From Mycobacterium lepraemurium (GTDB lineage Bacteria; Actinomycetota; Actinomycetes; Mycobacteriales; Mycobacteriaceae), in NCBI GenBank assembly GCA_002291465.1, contig CP021238.1:3534001-3598000 (forward strand): DNA of 64,000 bases, read 5' to 3'. The translations under genes were made by a program, and so were the position numbers. Below, piece after piece: positions 40,956 through 49,112 of the stretch (positions are counted from its first letter, which is position 1; every line of letters begins with the position of its first letter). The notes under the pieces are model-generated. The model ran no database searches. It was not told where the DNA came from and saw nothing but the letters and a program-made list of their open reading frames with translations.

Positions 40956-41578
40956 GGCCGGGCCGCCCGCGGTGTGGCGTCCGGCCGGCGCAGATACAGC
41001 GGCACCAGCGGCTGCGGCCAGACCGACCAATCGCCCACTGCCGCAACCAGTCCGGCCGGCGTCGGGTGCGCGGGTCCGGTGACCGGCAGGCCGAACAGGC
41101 GCGCGTGCTCCGGGGAGCCGGCCACCGCCTCGGCCCCACCCGGTTCGACGTCGGCGGGGGCGGCGACGCCCGGACCATCGGTGCGCACCCCGTCGCGGTA
41201 GCGGGCCCAGTACACCTCGCGGCGCCGCACGTCGGTGACCACCAGCGTGTCCCCGGTGGTCTGCCCTCCGATGGCGTCCAGGCTGCACACGCCGTGCACC
41301 GGGATGCCCAGCGCGTGGCCGTAGGCGGCGGCGGTGGCCATCCCGGCCCGCAGGCCGGTGAACGGGCCCGGGCCGCAGCCCACCACGACGGCAGCCAGGT
41401 CGGTCATGGCTAGGCCCGAATCTTGCAGGGCGGCACGCACATTCGGGGTAAGCCGTTCAACGTGCGCCCGGGCGTCCACGGTGATCCGCTGGGCCAGCAC
41501 GGACAGGTCGTCGCGGCGCACGATGCCGGCGGTCACCGCCGGCGTGGAGGTGTCCAGGGCCAGCACCAGCGGGCTCAT
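40952..41578 (-). CDS. tsaB: tRNA threonylcarbamoyladenosine synthesis protein TsaB
   Basis: The 208-residue ASKHA-fold protein ([40 protein letters not shown]) is the TsaD partner that dimerises with it during t6A synthesis. The N-terminal ALDTST and the [11 protein letters not shown] motif are diagnostic. It overlaps tsaE by four bases. Rv3421c homologue, intact. Confidence 0.93.
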   Translation of the reverse strand: MSPLVLALDTSTPAVTAGIVRRDDLSVLAQRITVDARAHVERLTPNVRAALQDSGLAMTDLAAVVVGCGPGPFTGLRAGMATAAAYGHALGIPVHGVCSLDAIGGQTTGDTLVVTDVRRREVYWARYRDGVRTDGPGVAAPADVEPGGAEAVAGSPEHARLFGLPVTGPAHPTPAGLVAAVGDWSVWPQPLVPLYLRRPDATPRAARP

Positions 41579-42054
41579 GACGGCTCCCCGCCGGCCCAGC
41601 GCCAGGTCGCGATCCGCACGTCAGATCCGCTGACCCGCTCCAGCCGGATGTCCAGGTGCCGCGGCGCGAGGCGCTCGACCAGGCCCACACCCCACTCCGC
41701 CACCACGACAGCGTCGTCCAGGTCGCTGTCCAGGTCCAGCGAGTCCAGCTCACCGAGCAGGTCGGCACCCTGATCGCCGGTGTGGTCGAGCAACCGGTAC
41801 AGGTCGACGTGGATCATCGTCGGCGCGCCGGGCCGACGCGGCGGGTGCACCCGGGCCAGCACATAGGACGGCGAGGTGACCGGGCCGTCAACATCCATGG
41901 CCGCGGCAATTCCCTTGGCCAGCACCGTCTTTCCAGCGCCGAGCGGGCCGGACAGCACCACCACGTCGCCGGCGCGCAGCTGCGCGGCCAACCGCGCGCC
42001 GAGTGCGGCGGTGTCCTGCGCGGTGGGCAGCGTCGCGGTGCCGGATTCAGCCAC
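41575..42054 (-). CDS. tsaE: tRNA threonylcarbamoyladenosine synthesis ATPase TsaE
   Basis: The 159-residue P-loop protein begins at GTG 42052-42054 (VAESGTATLPTAQDTAALGA). Walker A is LSGPLGAGKTVLAKGIA; TSPSYVLARVHPP and MIHVDLYRLLD are typical TsaE motifs, then VVVAEWGVGL for Walker B. It energises the TsaB-TsaD complex. The start overlaps the upstream hydrolase stop by eight bases. Confidence 0.93.
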   Translation of the reverse strand: MAESGTATLPTAQDTAALGARLAAQLRAGDVVVLSGPLGAGKTVLAKGIAAAMDVDGPVTSPSYVLARVHPPRRPGAPTMIHVDLYRLLDHTGDQGADLLGELDSLDLDSDLDDAVVVAEWGVGLVERLAPRHLDIRLERVSGSDVRIATWRWAGGEPS

Positions 42055-43096
42055 GGCGCCACAACCTTTCCCCGATTCGCCGCAGCGCCAGTGCGGCCTG
42101 GCTCGGGGTGGCGCGGCAGACCAGCCGCACCAGCCCACCGTTGACGACCTCCAGCTTGTCCAGCAGCGCCAGGTGACTGGCCCCGGCGACGATGACAAGC
42201 TCGGACTGCGGCAGGCTGGCCGCCATCTTGCGGGAATACTCGTCCGGGGTTAGCAGGTCGTGGTCGCCGCAGGCGATCAGGGTGGGGACCCGCAGCAACG
42301 TCCACAACCCGGCGGTCTCGTCGTGGTGTTCCAACGCGTCCAAAAAACCCACCATGACCGGGATGGGGGTGCTGTTCATCATCCGCTGGGAGAACGCGTC
42401 CAGGCTCCGGCTGACCTGCAGGTCGCTGAAGGAGGCGGCCCGCAGCACCGGGCCGATCAGCGAGCGGGACACGTTGCGTCCCCGGTGCATCAGCTTCGGC
42501 GCCGACCGGGCAGCAACCCGAACCGATTCCAGCGCAAGGTTTTTCAGGATATTACCCAGCGGAGACCGCGAAACTCCTTCGTCCGCAGACGAAATCAGCG
42601 CGGCATCCACGATCCGGCGGCCGTACTGCTCGGGGAACTGGCGGGCGTGCGAGGGCACGGTCATGCCGCCCATCGAGTGGCCCACCAACACCACCAGTCC
42701 GCGCGGCGCGACCACCTGCAGCACGGCTTGCAGGTCCCGGCCGAGCTGGGTGAGCGTGTAGCTCTCGGGTGCGGCCTCCCCGGATCTGCCGTGCCCGCGC
42801 TGGTCGTAGAAGACCATCCGCACGTCGGGTCCCAGCTGTTCGGGCAGCCGGGTCCGCTGAAAATGGAAGGCGCCCATCTGCAGACAGAACCCGTGGACGA
42901 ACACCATGGTCAGCGGCGCGTCGGGCGGGCCGGCTTCGCGGACCGCCAGCGACAACCCGTCGGGCGTGGTCACCACCAGGGCGCGGTTGCCGTCGAAGGT
43001 GTTGAAATCCTCCTCGGCGTAAGGGTCTTCGATGGTGGCCCGCTGGGTCATGGACCTGCAGGCCGAGGCACCGAAGATGGTGGCGACCGCGGTCAC
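42047..43096 (-). CDS. Alpha/beta-fold hydrolase, N-terminus possibly frameshifted
   Basis: The 349-residue hydrolase has the oxyanion HGF motif (VFVHGFCLQMGAFHFQR), the nucleophile elbow GHSMGG, an aspartate in CGDHDLLTPDEY and His in GASHLALLDK, giving a complete Ser-Asp-His triad. The substrate is unknown. The frame begins at GTG 43096 (MTAVATIFGASACRSMTQRA). Upstream in the -1 frame is RTRKRHKGRTWLAGGAG, the positive start and first half of an N-terminal anchor seen in homologues, so one G seems to be missing near 43097. The core could still be made from GTG 43096, with GGGGGGCGCGG as ribosome-binding sequence, but without its normal membrane or export signal. It sits between alr and tsaE in the same direction. 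Confidence 0.78.
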   Translation of the reverse strand: MTAVATIFGASACRSMTQRATIEDPYAEEDFNTFDGNRALVVTTPDGLSLAVREAGPPDAPLTMVFVHGFCLQMGAFHFQRTRLPEQLGPDVRMVFYDQRGHGRSGEAAPESYTLTQLGRDLQAVLQVVAPRGLVVLVGHSMGGMTVPSHARQFPEQYGRRIVDAALISSADEGVSRSPLGNILKNLALESVRVAARSAPKLMHRGRNVSRSLIGPVLRAASFSDLQVSRSLDAFSQRMMNSTPIPVMVGFLDALEHHDETAGLWTLLRVPTLIACGDHDLLTPDEYSRKMAASLPQSELVIVAGASHLALLDKLEVVNGGLVRLVCRATPSQAALALRRIGERLWRRG

Positions 43097-43147
43097 CCCG
43101 CGCCCCCCGCGAGCCAGGTCCTGCCCTTGTGGCGCTTGCGGGTTCGG

Positions 43148-44323
43148 TCAGGACTCAACGGTGTGCGCCTCGCGGTAGGTCCTGGTGATCCGCCCGCGGG
43201 GGCTGGTCACCACTTCGTAGTGGATGGTGCCGAGCAGATCGGCCCAGTCCTGGGCGGTGGGTTCACCGTTGCTGCCCGGCCCGAACAGGATCGCCTCGTC
43301 GCCCTCGACCACGTCGGGGCGGCCCGGACCCAGGTCGACGACGAACTGGTCCATGCAGATCCGGCCGACGCCCGGCCGACGCCGGCCGTTGATCGACACC
43401 TGCAGCCGCCCGCCCAGCGACCGCAAGATGCCGTCGGCGTAGCCCACCGGCAGCAGCGCCAGGTTGGTGTCGCGCTGCGCCGTCCAGGTGTGTCCGTATG
43501 ACACGCTCTCCCCCGCACGTATCGACTTCACCAGTGCCACAGTACATTTCACCGTCATCGCGGGCACCAGGCCCATGTCGCCCAGCTCGGGGACCGGGCT
43601 CAGGCCGTACACCGCGATACCCGGGCGCACCATGTCGAAGGCCAGATCGGGACGCGACATGGTGGCCGACGAATTCGACAGGTGGGCCACCTCGAAGCGC
43701 ACCCCCTGCTCGCGCGCCTGGGCCAACATGTCGGTGAACCGTTGCGCCTGAACGTCATTCACCGGGTTGGCGGGTTGGTCGGCGTACACCATGTGTGACA
43801 TCAGGCCGCGCGGCACGATGGCCTCCTCGGCGACGGCGCGGCGCAGCGCGGTCAGCATCGACGGGTACTGCGCCGGCGGCACGCCGTTGCGGTTCAGCCC
43901 GGTGTCGACCTTGACGGTGACCGTGGCGGTCCGGCCGGTGTCGCGCAGCGCGGCCAGCAGCTCGTCGAGCTGGCGCTGCGAGGACAGGCCGATCTGCACG
44001 CCGGCCAGCAGCGCGGGCCGGAAGTCGATGCCGGGCGGATGCAGCCAGGCCAGCACCGGCGCGCTGATCCCCGCGGCGCGCAGCGCCAGCGCCTCGTCGA
44101 CGGTGGCCACGCCCAGCTCGGCGGCCCCGGCGGCCAGCGCGGCACGCGCCGTCTGCACGGCCCCGTGACCGTAGCCGTCCGCCTTGACCACGGCCATCAC
44201 CTGCGCGCCGCCGGCCTGCTCGCACAGCAGCCGCAGGTTGTGCTCGATGGCGCCCAGGTCGACCAGCGCCTCGGCGAGGACGCCCGGGGTCAGGGATATC
44301 GGCGTAACGGCCACGGCGGCCAT
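43148..44323 (-). CDS. alr: Alanine racemase
   Basis: Alr interconverts L- and D-alanine for peptidoglycan. The PLP lysine is in [17 protein letters not shown], and the catalytic tyrosine is in [17 protein letters not shown]; the substrate-site [12 protein letters not shown] is present. The ATG at 44321-44323 ([20 protein letters not shown]) gives 391 residues. An ATG 17 codons upstream (44374) would give 408, but the extra residues look unlike other racemases. Target of D-cycloserine. Intact; Rv3423c homologue. Confidence 0.94.
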   Translation of the reverse strand: MAAVAVTPISLTPGVLAEALVDLGAIEHNLRLLCEQAGGAQVMAVVKADGYGHGAVQTARAALAAGAAELGVATVDEALALRAAGISAPVLAWLHPPGIDFRPALLAGVQIGLSSQRQLDELLAALRDTGRTATVTVKVDTGLNRNGVPPAQYPSMLTALRRAVAEEAIVPRGLMSHMVYADQPANPVNDVQAQRFTDMLAQAREQGVRFEVAHLSNSSATMSRPDLAFDMVRPGIAVYGLSPVPELGDMGLVPAMTVKCTVALVKSIRAGESVSYGHTWTAQRDTNLALLPVGYADGILRSLGGRLQVSINGRRRPGVGRICMDQFVVDLGPGRPDVVEGDEAILFGPGSNGEPTAQDWADLLGTIHYEVVTSPRGRITRTYREAHTVES

Positions 44324-44424
44324 TGTCCCAGAAACGCGCGCGTGCTCTCCCCCCAGTGCCCAACGTGCACTCATGGCGAAATAAATCGGAAAACTCGACG
44401 TGGCTGCACGCTCGGCGCAAAGTC

Positions 44425-45801
44425 TCAGTGCGCGAAGTGCTGGGCGCCGTAGTGGCCGCCCGGCTTGACCTTGTCCAGCGAGGTCAGCGCCGAGACGGCG
44501 TCGTCGTGCAGCGCCCGGACCAGGTCGGCCGACAGCCCCTCACGCACCACGATGCGCAGCACCGAGACATCGGTGGCGTTGTCAGGCATGGTGTAGGCGG
44601 GCACCTGCCAGCCGTAGGTGCGCAGCTCGTGGGAGACGTCGAACTCGGTGTAGCCACGGTCCTTGGCCAGCCGGAAGGCGACCATCGGGATCGCCGACCC
44701 GTCCGAGATCAGCTCGCAGTGCTCGCTGACCCGCAGCTGCTCGCCCAGCCAGCGTGCCGTGCCGGACAGCGTCTGCATCACCTTGGTATAGCCCTCGCGG
44801 CCCAGCCGCAGGAAGTTGTAGTACTGGCCGACCACCTGGTTGCCGGGGCGGGAGAAGTTCAGCGTGAAGGTCGGCATGTCGCCGCCCAGGTAGTTGACCC
44901 GGAACACCAGCTCGTCGGGGTACTCCTTGCTGCGCCACACCACGAAGCCGGCGCCTGGATAGGTCAGCCCGTACTTGTGCCCGCTGACGTTGATCGACAC
45001 CATCCGGGGCAGCCGGAAGTCCCACTTCAGCTCGGGGTGCAGGAACGGCACCACGAACCCGCCGCTGGCGGCGTCGACGTGCACCGGGACGTCCACGCCG
45101 CCGCCGGCGGCCAGCTTGTCCAGCGCGCCGCAGATGTCGGCGACGGGTTCCAGCTCACCGGTGTAGGTGGTGCCCAGGATGGCCACCACGCCGATGGTGT
45201 CCTCGTCGACGGCGTCGACAACCTGTTCGGGGGTGATGACGTAGCGGCCCTCCTCCATCGGCAGGTAGCGGGGCTCGACGTCGAAGTAGCGGCAGAACTT
45301 CTCCCAGACCACCTGAACGTTGGAGCCCACCACCAGGTTCGGGGTGCGCTTCTTCCAGTCCTTGGTCTTGGCGCGCCACCGCCACTTCATCGCCAGCCCG
45401 CCCAACATGACCGCCTCGCTGGACCCGATGGTGGACACCCCGCAGGCGCTGTACGGGTCGGCGTCGTTCAGATCTTCGGCGTGGAACAGGTCGGCGACCA
45501 TGCACACGCAGCGCTGCTCGATGGCTGCGGTGGCCGGGTATTCGTCCTTGTCGATCATGTTCTTGTCGAACGTCTCGGCCATCAACCGCCCGGCCTCGGG
45601 GTCCATCCAGGTGGTGACGAAGGTGGCCAGGTTCAGCCGAGAGCTGCCGTCGAGCATCAGCTCGTCGTGGATGAACCGGTAGGCGGCGTCGGGATCCATC
45701 GACTCGTCGGGCATCCGCAGCGCGGGCACCGGCGCGGTGAACAGCCGGCCGGTGTAGGCCGGGGCGGTGGCATGCGCGACCAGCGAAGGATATTGGGGCA
45801 C
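44425..45801 (-). CDS. gadB: Glutamate decarboxylase GadB
   Basis: The 458-residue PLP enzyme converts glutamate to GABA, consuming a proton (acid resistance and GABA shunt). The PLP-lysine motif is [33 protein letters not shown] and [20 protein letters not shown] are also diagnostic. Length equals Rv3432c (460). The M. tuberculosis genes Rv3424c-Rv3431c between alr and gadB are not here; only about 100 bases separate alr and gadB. Intact. Confidence 0.94.
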   Translation of the reverse strand: MPQYPSLVAHATAPAYTGRLFTAPVPALRMPDESMDPDAAYRFIHDELMLDGSSRLNLATFVTTWMDPEAGRLMAETFDKNMIDKDEYPATAAIEQRCVCMVADLFHAEDLNDADPYSACGVSTIGSSEAVMLGGLAMKWRWRAKTKDWKKRTPNLVVGSNVQVVWEKFCRYFDVEPRYLPMEEGRYVITPEQVVDAVDEDTIGVVAILGTTYTGELEPVADICGALDKLAAGGGVDVPVHVDAASGGFVVPFLHPELKWDFRLPRMVSINVSGHKYGLTYPGAGFVVWRSKEYPDELVFRVNYLGGDMPTFTLNFSRPGNQVVGQYYNFLRLGREGYTKVMQTLSGTARWLGEQLRVSEHCELISDGSAIPMVAFRLAKDRGYTEFDVSHELRTYGWQVPAYTMPDNATDVSVLRIVVREGLSADLVRALHDDAVSALTSLDKVKPGGHYGAQHFAH

Positions 45802-45823
45802 TGGGGAATTCCCCTCTATAGGT

Positions 45824-47245
45824 CTACAGGGCGGCCAGGGCGGCCCGGATGTGCGAAACCATGCGCGACGAGGAGGTGGGCGCCTCGCCGGGGCCGGGGT
45901 CGGCGGCCGAAAGCGCCGCGGCGCGGGCGTGCACGAAGGCCGCGGCCGCGGCGGCCTCGCCGGCCGGTAATCCGGAGGCGAGCAGCGCGCCGATCATCCC
46001 GGACAGCACGTCGCCGGAGCCGGCGGTGGCCGCCCAGGATTGGCCGGCCGGGTTGAGGTAGACGAGGCCGCCGGGGTCGGCGATGACGGTGACATTGCCC
46101 TTCAGCAGCACGGTGACACCCAGGGTGTCGGCCAGTTTGCGGGTGGCGCCGACGCGGTCGTCGCCGGGCGGGCTGCCCGCCAGGCGGGCGAATTCCCCGG
46201 CGTGCGGGGTCAGCACCGTCGGCGCCGCCCGGTTGGCCACCAGCTCGGGGTGGGCCGCCAGCATGGTCAGCCCGTCGGCGTCGACGATCACCGGCAGGTC
46301 GGTTTCCAGGGCGAACCACACCGCGGCGGCCCCGGCGTCGTCGGTGCCCAGCCCCGGGCCGACCACCCAGGACTGCACCCGCCCGGCCGACGCCGGGGTG
46401 GGCGACACGATCACCTCGGGCCAGTGCGCGAGCACCTCCCGGTGCGCGCTGGCGGCGTAGCGGACCATCCCGGAGGTGGCCGCGACGGCCGCACCGGTGC
46501 ACAGCACAGCCGCGCCGGGATAGGTGGCCGAGCCGGCCATCACGCCGGTGACGCCCTGGGTGTACTTGTCGTCGTGCGGCCCGGGCACCGGCCAGCGGGC
46601 GGCCACGTCGGCGGCCTCGAGCCCCAGCACGTCGGTCTGCGGCAGGTCGAGCCCGATGTCGACCAGCTTCACCCGTCCGCAGTCGCCGAGCGCGTGCACG
46701 GGTTTGAGCCCGCCGAAGGTGACGGTCAGCACCGCGTGCACGGCGGGGCCGCTGGTCGCCCCGGTCGCCGCGTCGATGCCGCTGGGGATGTCGACGGCCA
46801 CCACCGGAATTCCCGCGTTGTCGACCGCGGCGAACACCTCGGCCGCGGCGGGCCGCAGCGCCCCCGAGCCGGAGATGCCCATCACCCCGTCGATGACGAG
46901 ATCCGTTGTCGGCGAAACGCTTTCGACGATGTGACCGCCGGCCTTGCGGAATGCGGCCAGGCCCTTGCGGTGGGCGCGCTCGGGGTTGAGCAGGATCGCG
47001 TCCGCGGCGGCGCCGCGCCAGCGCAGGAAGGTAGCCGCCCACAGCGCGTCGCCGCCGTTGTCGCCGGAACCGACGACCGCGCACACCCGCCGACCGGCCA
47101 CCCCGCCGGTGCAGGCGTTCAACTCGGCGGCGATCTCGGTGGCCAATCCGAAGGCCGCCCGGCGCATCAGGGCGCCGTCGGGCAGGCTGGCCAGCAGCGG
47201 CGCCTCGGCCGCACGGATCGCGTCCACGCTGTAGTAATGCCGCAT
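45824..47245 (-). CDS. nnr: Bifunctional NAD(P)H-hydrate repair enzyme Nnr (epimerase plus dehydratase)
   Basis: The 473-residue fusion equals Rv3433c in length. The N-terminal YjeF/NnrE epimerase domain (about 1-210: VVGSGDNGGDALWAATFLR, VAVDIPSGIDAATGAT) precedes the C-terminal NnrD ADP-dependent dehydratase domain (VVGPGLGTDDAG, VLTPHAGEFARLAGSP, the catalytic AGSGDVLSGMIGALLA). It repairs hydrated NADH/NADPH. It is 22 bases upstream of gadB on the same strand. Intact. Confidence 0.94.
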   Translation of the reverse strand: MRHYYSVDAIRAAEAPLLASLPDGALMRRAAFGLATEIAAELNACTGGVAGRRVCAVVGSGDNGGDALWAATFLRWRGAAADAILLNPERAHRKGLAAFRKAGGHIVESVSPTTDLVIDGVMGISGSGALRPAAAEVFAAVDNAGIPVVAVDIPSGIDAATGATSGPAVHAVLTVTFGGLKPVHALGDCGRVKLVDIGLDLPQTDVLGLEAADVAARWPVPGPHDDKYTQGVTGVMAGSATYPGAAVLCTGAAVAATSGMVRYAASAHREVLAHWPEVIVSPTPASAGRVQSWVVGPGLGTDDAGAAAVWFALETDLPVIVDADGLTMLAAHPELVANRAAPTVLTPHAGEFARLAGSPPGDDRVGATRKLADTLGVTVLLKGNVTVIADPGGLVYLNPAGQSWAATAGSGDVLSGMIGALLASGLPAGEAAAAAAFVHARAAALSAADPGPGEAPTSSSRMVSHIRAALAAL

Positions 47246-47287
47246 CAGAGCCAGATTACGTGCACGTGCTTGGCGCGCGGCACCTTT

Positions 47288-47324
47288 CGTTACCGGCCGG
47301 AGTCGTCGTTACCGGCCGGAGTCG
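47288..47324. repeat. 19-bp tandem duplication at the end of the Rv3434c homologue
   Basis: CGTTACCGGCCGGAGTCG occurs at 47288-47305 and 47307-47324 (period 19). The second copy supplies the stop codon (TAA, 47309-47311) of the rhomboid-like gene. It is directly next to a long inverted repeat. Confidence 0.9.
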
Positions 47325-48040
47325 ACGCCATGCTGCGCCGGCGGCGCCACGCGCCGGCGCAGCATGGCGCGCAGCCGCGCCGGGCTGAGCTGCCGGCCGC
47401 CCTTGGCGCGGGTCATCGGGTAGAAGCACAGGCCGATCAGGATCGAGGTGAAATGCCCGATCGCGGTGAAGTTCAGCTCGACGCGGTCCATGGTGAGCAG
47501 CGGGAAACCGAAGATGAGGAACAGCACCCCGAGATAGCCCCACCGCCACGGCCGGGCGATGTGGAAGGTCAGCACGGCCATCACCCCGCCCAGGAAATAG
47601 CTCACCCCGATGTCGCGGGCGTGCACCAGTCGCTCCGACGCGTCGTGTTTCTCGATGGCGAAGTAGAGAATGCCCTCGCTGATGTAGGTGGCCAGGATGT
47701 GCGAGGTCAATCCCACGGTGAGCCAGCGCAGCTGGCCCAGCCAGTGTTCGGCCGGCACCAGGAACAGGGTGAACAGCAGCAGGTAGGGCTCGAAGTTCTT
47801 GCCGTCGATCCACAGCAGGCTGGAAAACAGGACGTCCAGCGGGTCCCGGCCCAGCTCGTGAATGTTGGTGGAGCGGTGCAGCAGTACCGAATGCAGCTGC
47901 CGGCCGGTGAGCTGGTTCTGGATGATGGTGGTGATCATCAGCACCAACAGCCAGCCGTAGGTCAGCGGGGCACTGATGACGAAGTGCCACACCGCCCGCG
48001 TCATGCCGCGCACTCGCCCCCGAACCGATGCCTGCCCCAC
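47309..48040 (-). CDS. Rhomboid-like multi-pass membrane protein (Rv3434c homologue)
   Basis: The 243-residue protein has about six hydrophobic helices (for example APLTYGWLLVLMITTIIQNQ; LTVGLTSHILATYIS; DIGVSYFLGGVMAVLTFHIA; WGYLGVLFLIFGFPLLTM; IGHFTSILIGLCFY). The S-Y-F-L-G-G and later H-F-T motifs resemble the Ser/His region of rhomboid folds, but I cannot assign protease activity. Start ATG 48040 or ATG 48004. The last 20 codons overlap a perfect inverted repeat. Intact. Confidence 0.8.
   Translation of the reverse strand: MGQASVRGRVRGMTRAVWHFVISAPLTYGWLLVLMITTIIQNQLTGRQLHSVLLHRSTNIHELGRDPLDVLFSSLLWIDGKNFEPYLLLFTLFLVPAEHWLGQLRWLTVGLTSHILATYISEGILYFAIEKHDASERLVHARDIGVSYFLGGVMAVLTFHIARPWRWGYLGVLFLIFGFPLLTMDRVELNFTAIGHFTSILIGLCFYPMTRAKGGRQLSPARLRAMLRRRVAPPAQHGVDSGR
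47326..47369. repeat. Perfect 18-bp inverted repeat with 8-nt loop at the 3' end of the Rv3434c homologue
   Basis: CGCCATGCTGCGCCGGCG (47326-47343) pairs exactly with CGCCGGCGCAGCATGGCG (47352-47369). It is inside the final codons (LRAMLRRRVAPPAQHGVDS). It could act as a transcription terminator for the minus-strand gene, though no T-run follows. Confidence 0.9.
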
Positions 48041-48106
48041 GACATCAACCTTGGCATGCGCGGCGTGTCATGCGTACGACTTCGGGGGCGAACACGCCGC
48101 CGCTCG

Positions 48107-48997
48107 TCAGCCGCCCGTCGTCGCGGGGGCCGGCTGGGCCGGCGCGGCGGCCGGCAGCGGGTTCAAATGCCGCCACCAGCAGCCGATGTAGAGCACCATC
48201 GAGATCGCCAACGCGACCAGGACCCAGATCACCACGGTGATGTCGACCCAGCTGCCGAACGGCGGCGAACCGGGCAGCGCGTTGCGCAGCGGCACCACCG
48301 CGAACAGCATCGCCGCGTACCACGTCGTCATCGGCGGCTGGAACGGCCGCCGGTCCCGGGTGGTCTGGATGGCCACGAACAGGGCGAGGCTGGCGATCGC
48401 GATCAGCACGCCGAGGATGACGATCGCGAACGCCGCGGTGCTCATCGAGCGCCGCACGTGCAGCCGGTAGGGGCCGTCGGCCTGGGGCCGGGTCGCCGTG
48501 AGCTGCCAGCCGGACAGGTGGTCGACGAAGGTGACCGGGACGTGGTCGGGCGCGCGGTCGGTGTCCGGGCCGTAGAAGATCTCGACTTCCAGCGGGCCCG
48601 AGTGGTATTGGTCGAACGGCCAGCGCTCGATCTGGCCGGCGATGGTCAGCGGCACGGCCATCAGGCCGGGCAGCATGCCCTTGGTCCAGGTGTGCCGGGA
48701 CGGCATCGCCGAGGAGCGGACCCGCAGGCTCAGATCCTCCTCGAGGTGGTGGGTCTTCGGATCCAGCAGCGCCGACCCAGGATTGAAGGCCAGGTTGACG
48801 GCGAGCACGCTATTGTTCGACTGGATATCTTCGACGTTGATCGTCGCCGACGGCCGGTCGCCGTCCGTCGTCTGGTTGGCCTCGTCGATCCGGCGTCCGG
48901 TGCTGCTCTGCGCGTACAGCACGACCGAGCCGATGTATGCGGCCAGGACGAGCACCACCAGGCCAACCACGCCGTATCTGATGCCGGCCGATCGCAT
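48107..48997 (-). CDS. DUF4436 membrane protein (Rv3435c homologue)
   Basis: The 296-residue protein has one N-terminal transmembrane helix (about 8-29, YGVVGLVVLVLAAYIGSVVL), a large extracytoplasmic beta domain (residues 40-175; IERWPFDQYHSGPLEVEIF), and three C-terminal helices (about 185-270; AFAIVILGVLIAIASLALFV, ITVVIWVLVALAISMVLYIG). The tail is rich in Pro/Ala. Function unknown. Intact. Confidence 0.85.
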   Translation of the reverse strand: MRSAGIRYGVVGLVVLVLAAYIGSVVLYAQSSTGRRIDEANQTTDGDRPSATINVEDIQSNNSVLAVNLAFNPGSALLDPKTHHLEEDLSLRVRSSAMPSRHTWTKGMLPGLMAVPLTIAGQIERWPFDQYHSGPLEVEIFYGPDTDRAPDHVPVTFVDHLSGWQLTATRPQADGPYRLHVRRSMSTAAFAIVILGVLIAIASLALFVAIQTTRDRRPFQPPMTTWYAAMLFAVVPLRNALPGSPPFGSWVDITVVIWVLVALAISMVLYIGCWWRHLNPLPAAAPAQPAPATTGG

Positions 48998-49112
48998 ACT
49001 TCCTCCCGAACGGGCATGGCCGCCTTGCTTACTGGCGCCGAAATGCTGTCCCAGGGCAATGTAATCGATCGACCGCGGATGCGCGGCTTATCCGGGTGAA
49101 GCCGTTGCCCGG

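Noticed and set aside
46040..49099. A very long open frame on the plus strand (about 1000 codons), and similar ones at 26123-28192, 49260-51305 and 53637-55157
   Set aside because: They are antisense to well-conserved genes (nnr, Rv3434c homologue, guaB2, glmS, Rv3439c homologue), have His/Arg/Gly-rich composition without domains, and are the usual by-product of high GC at third codon positions.
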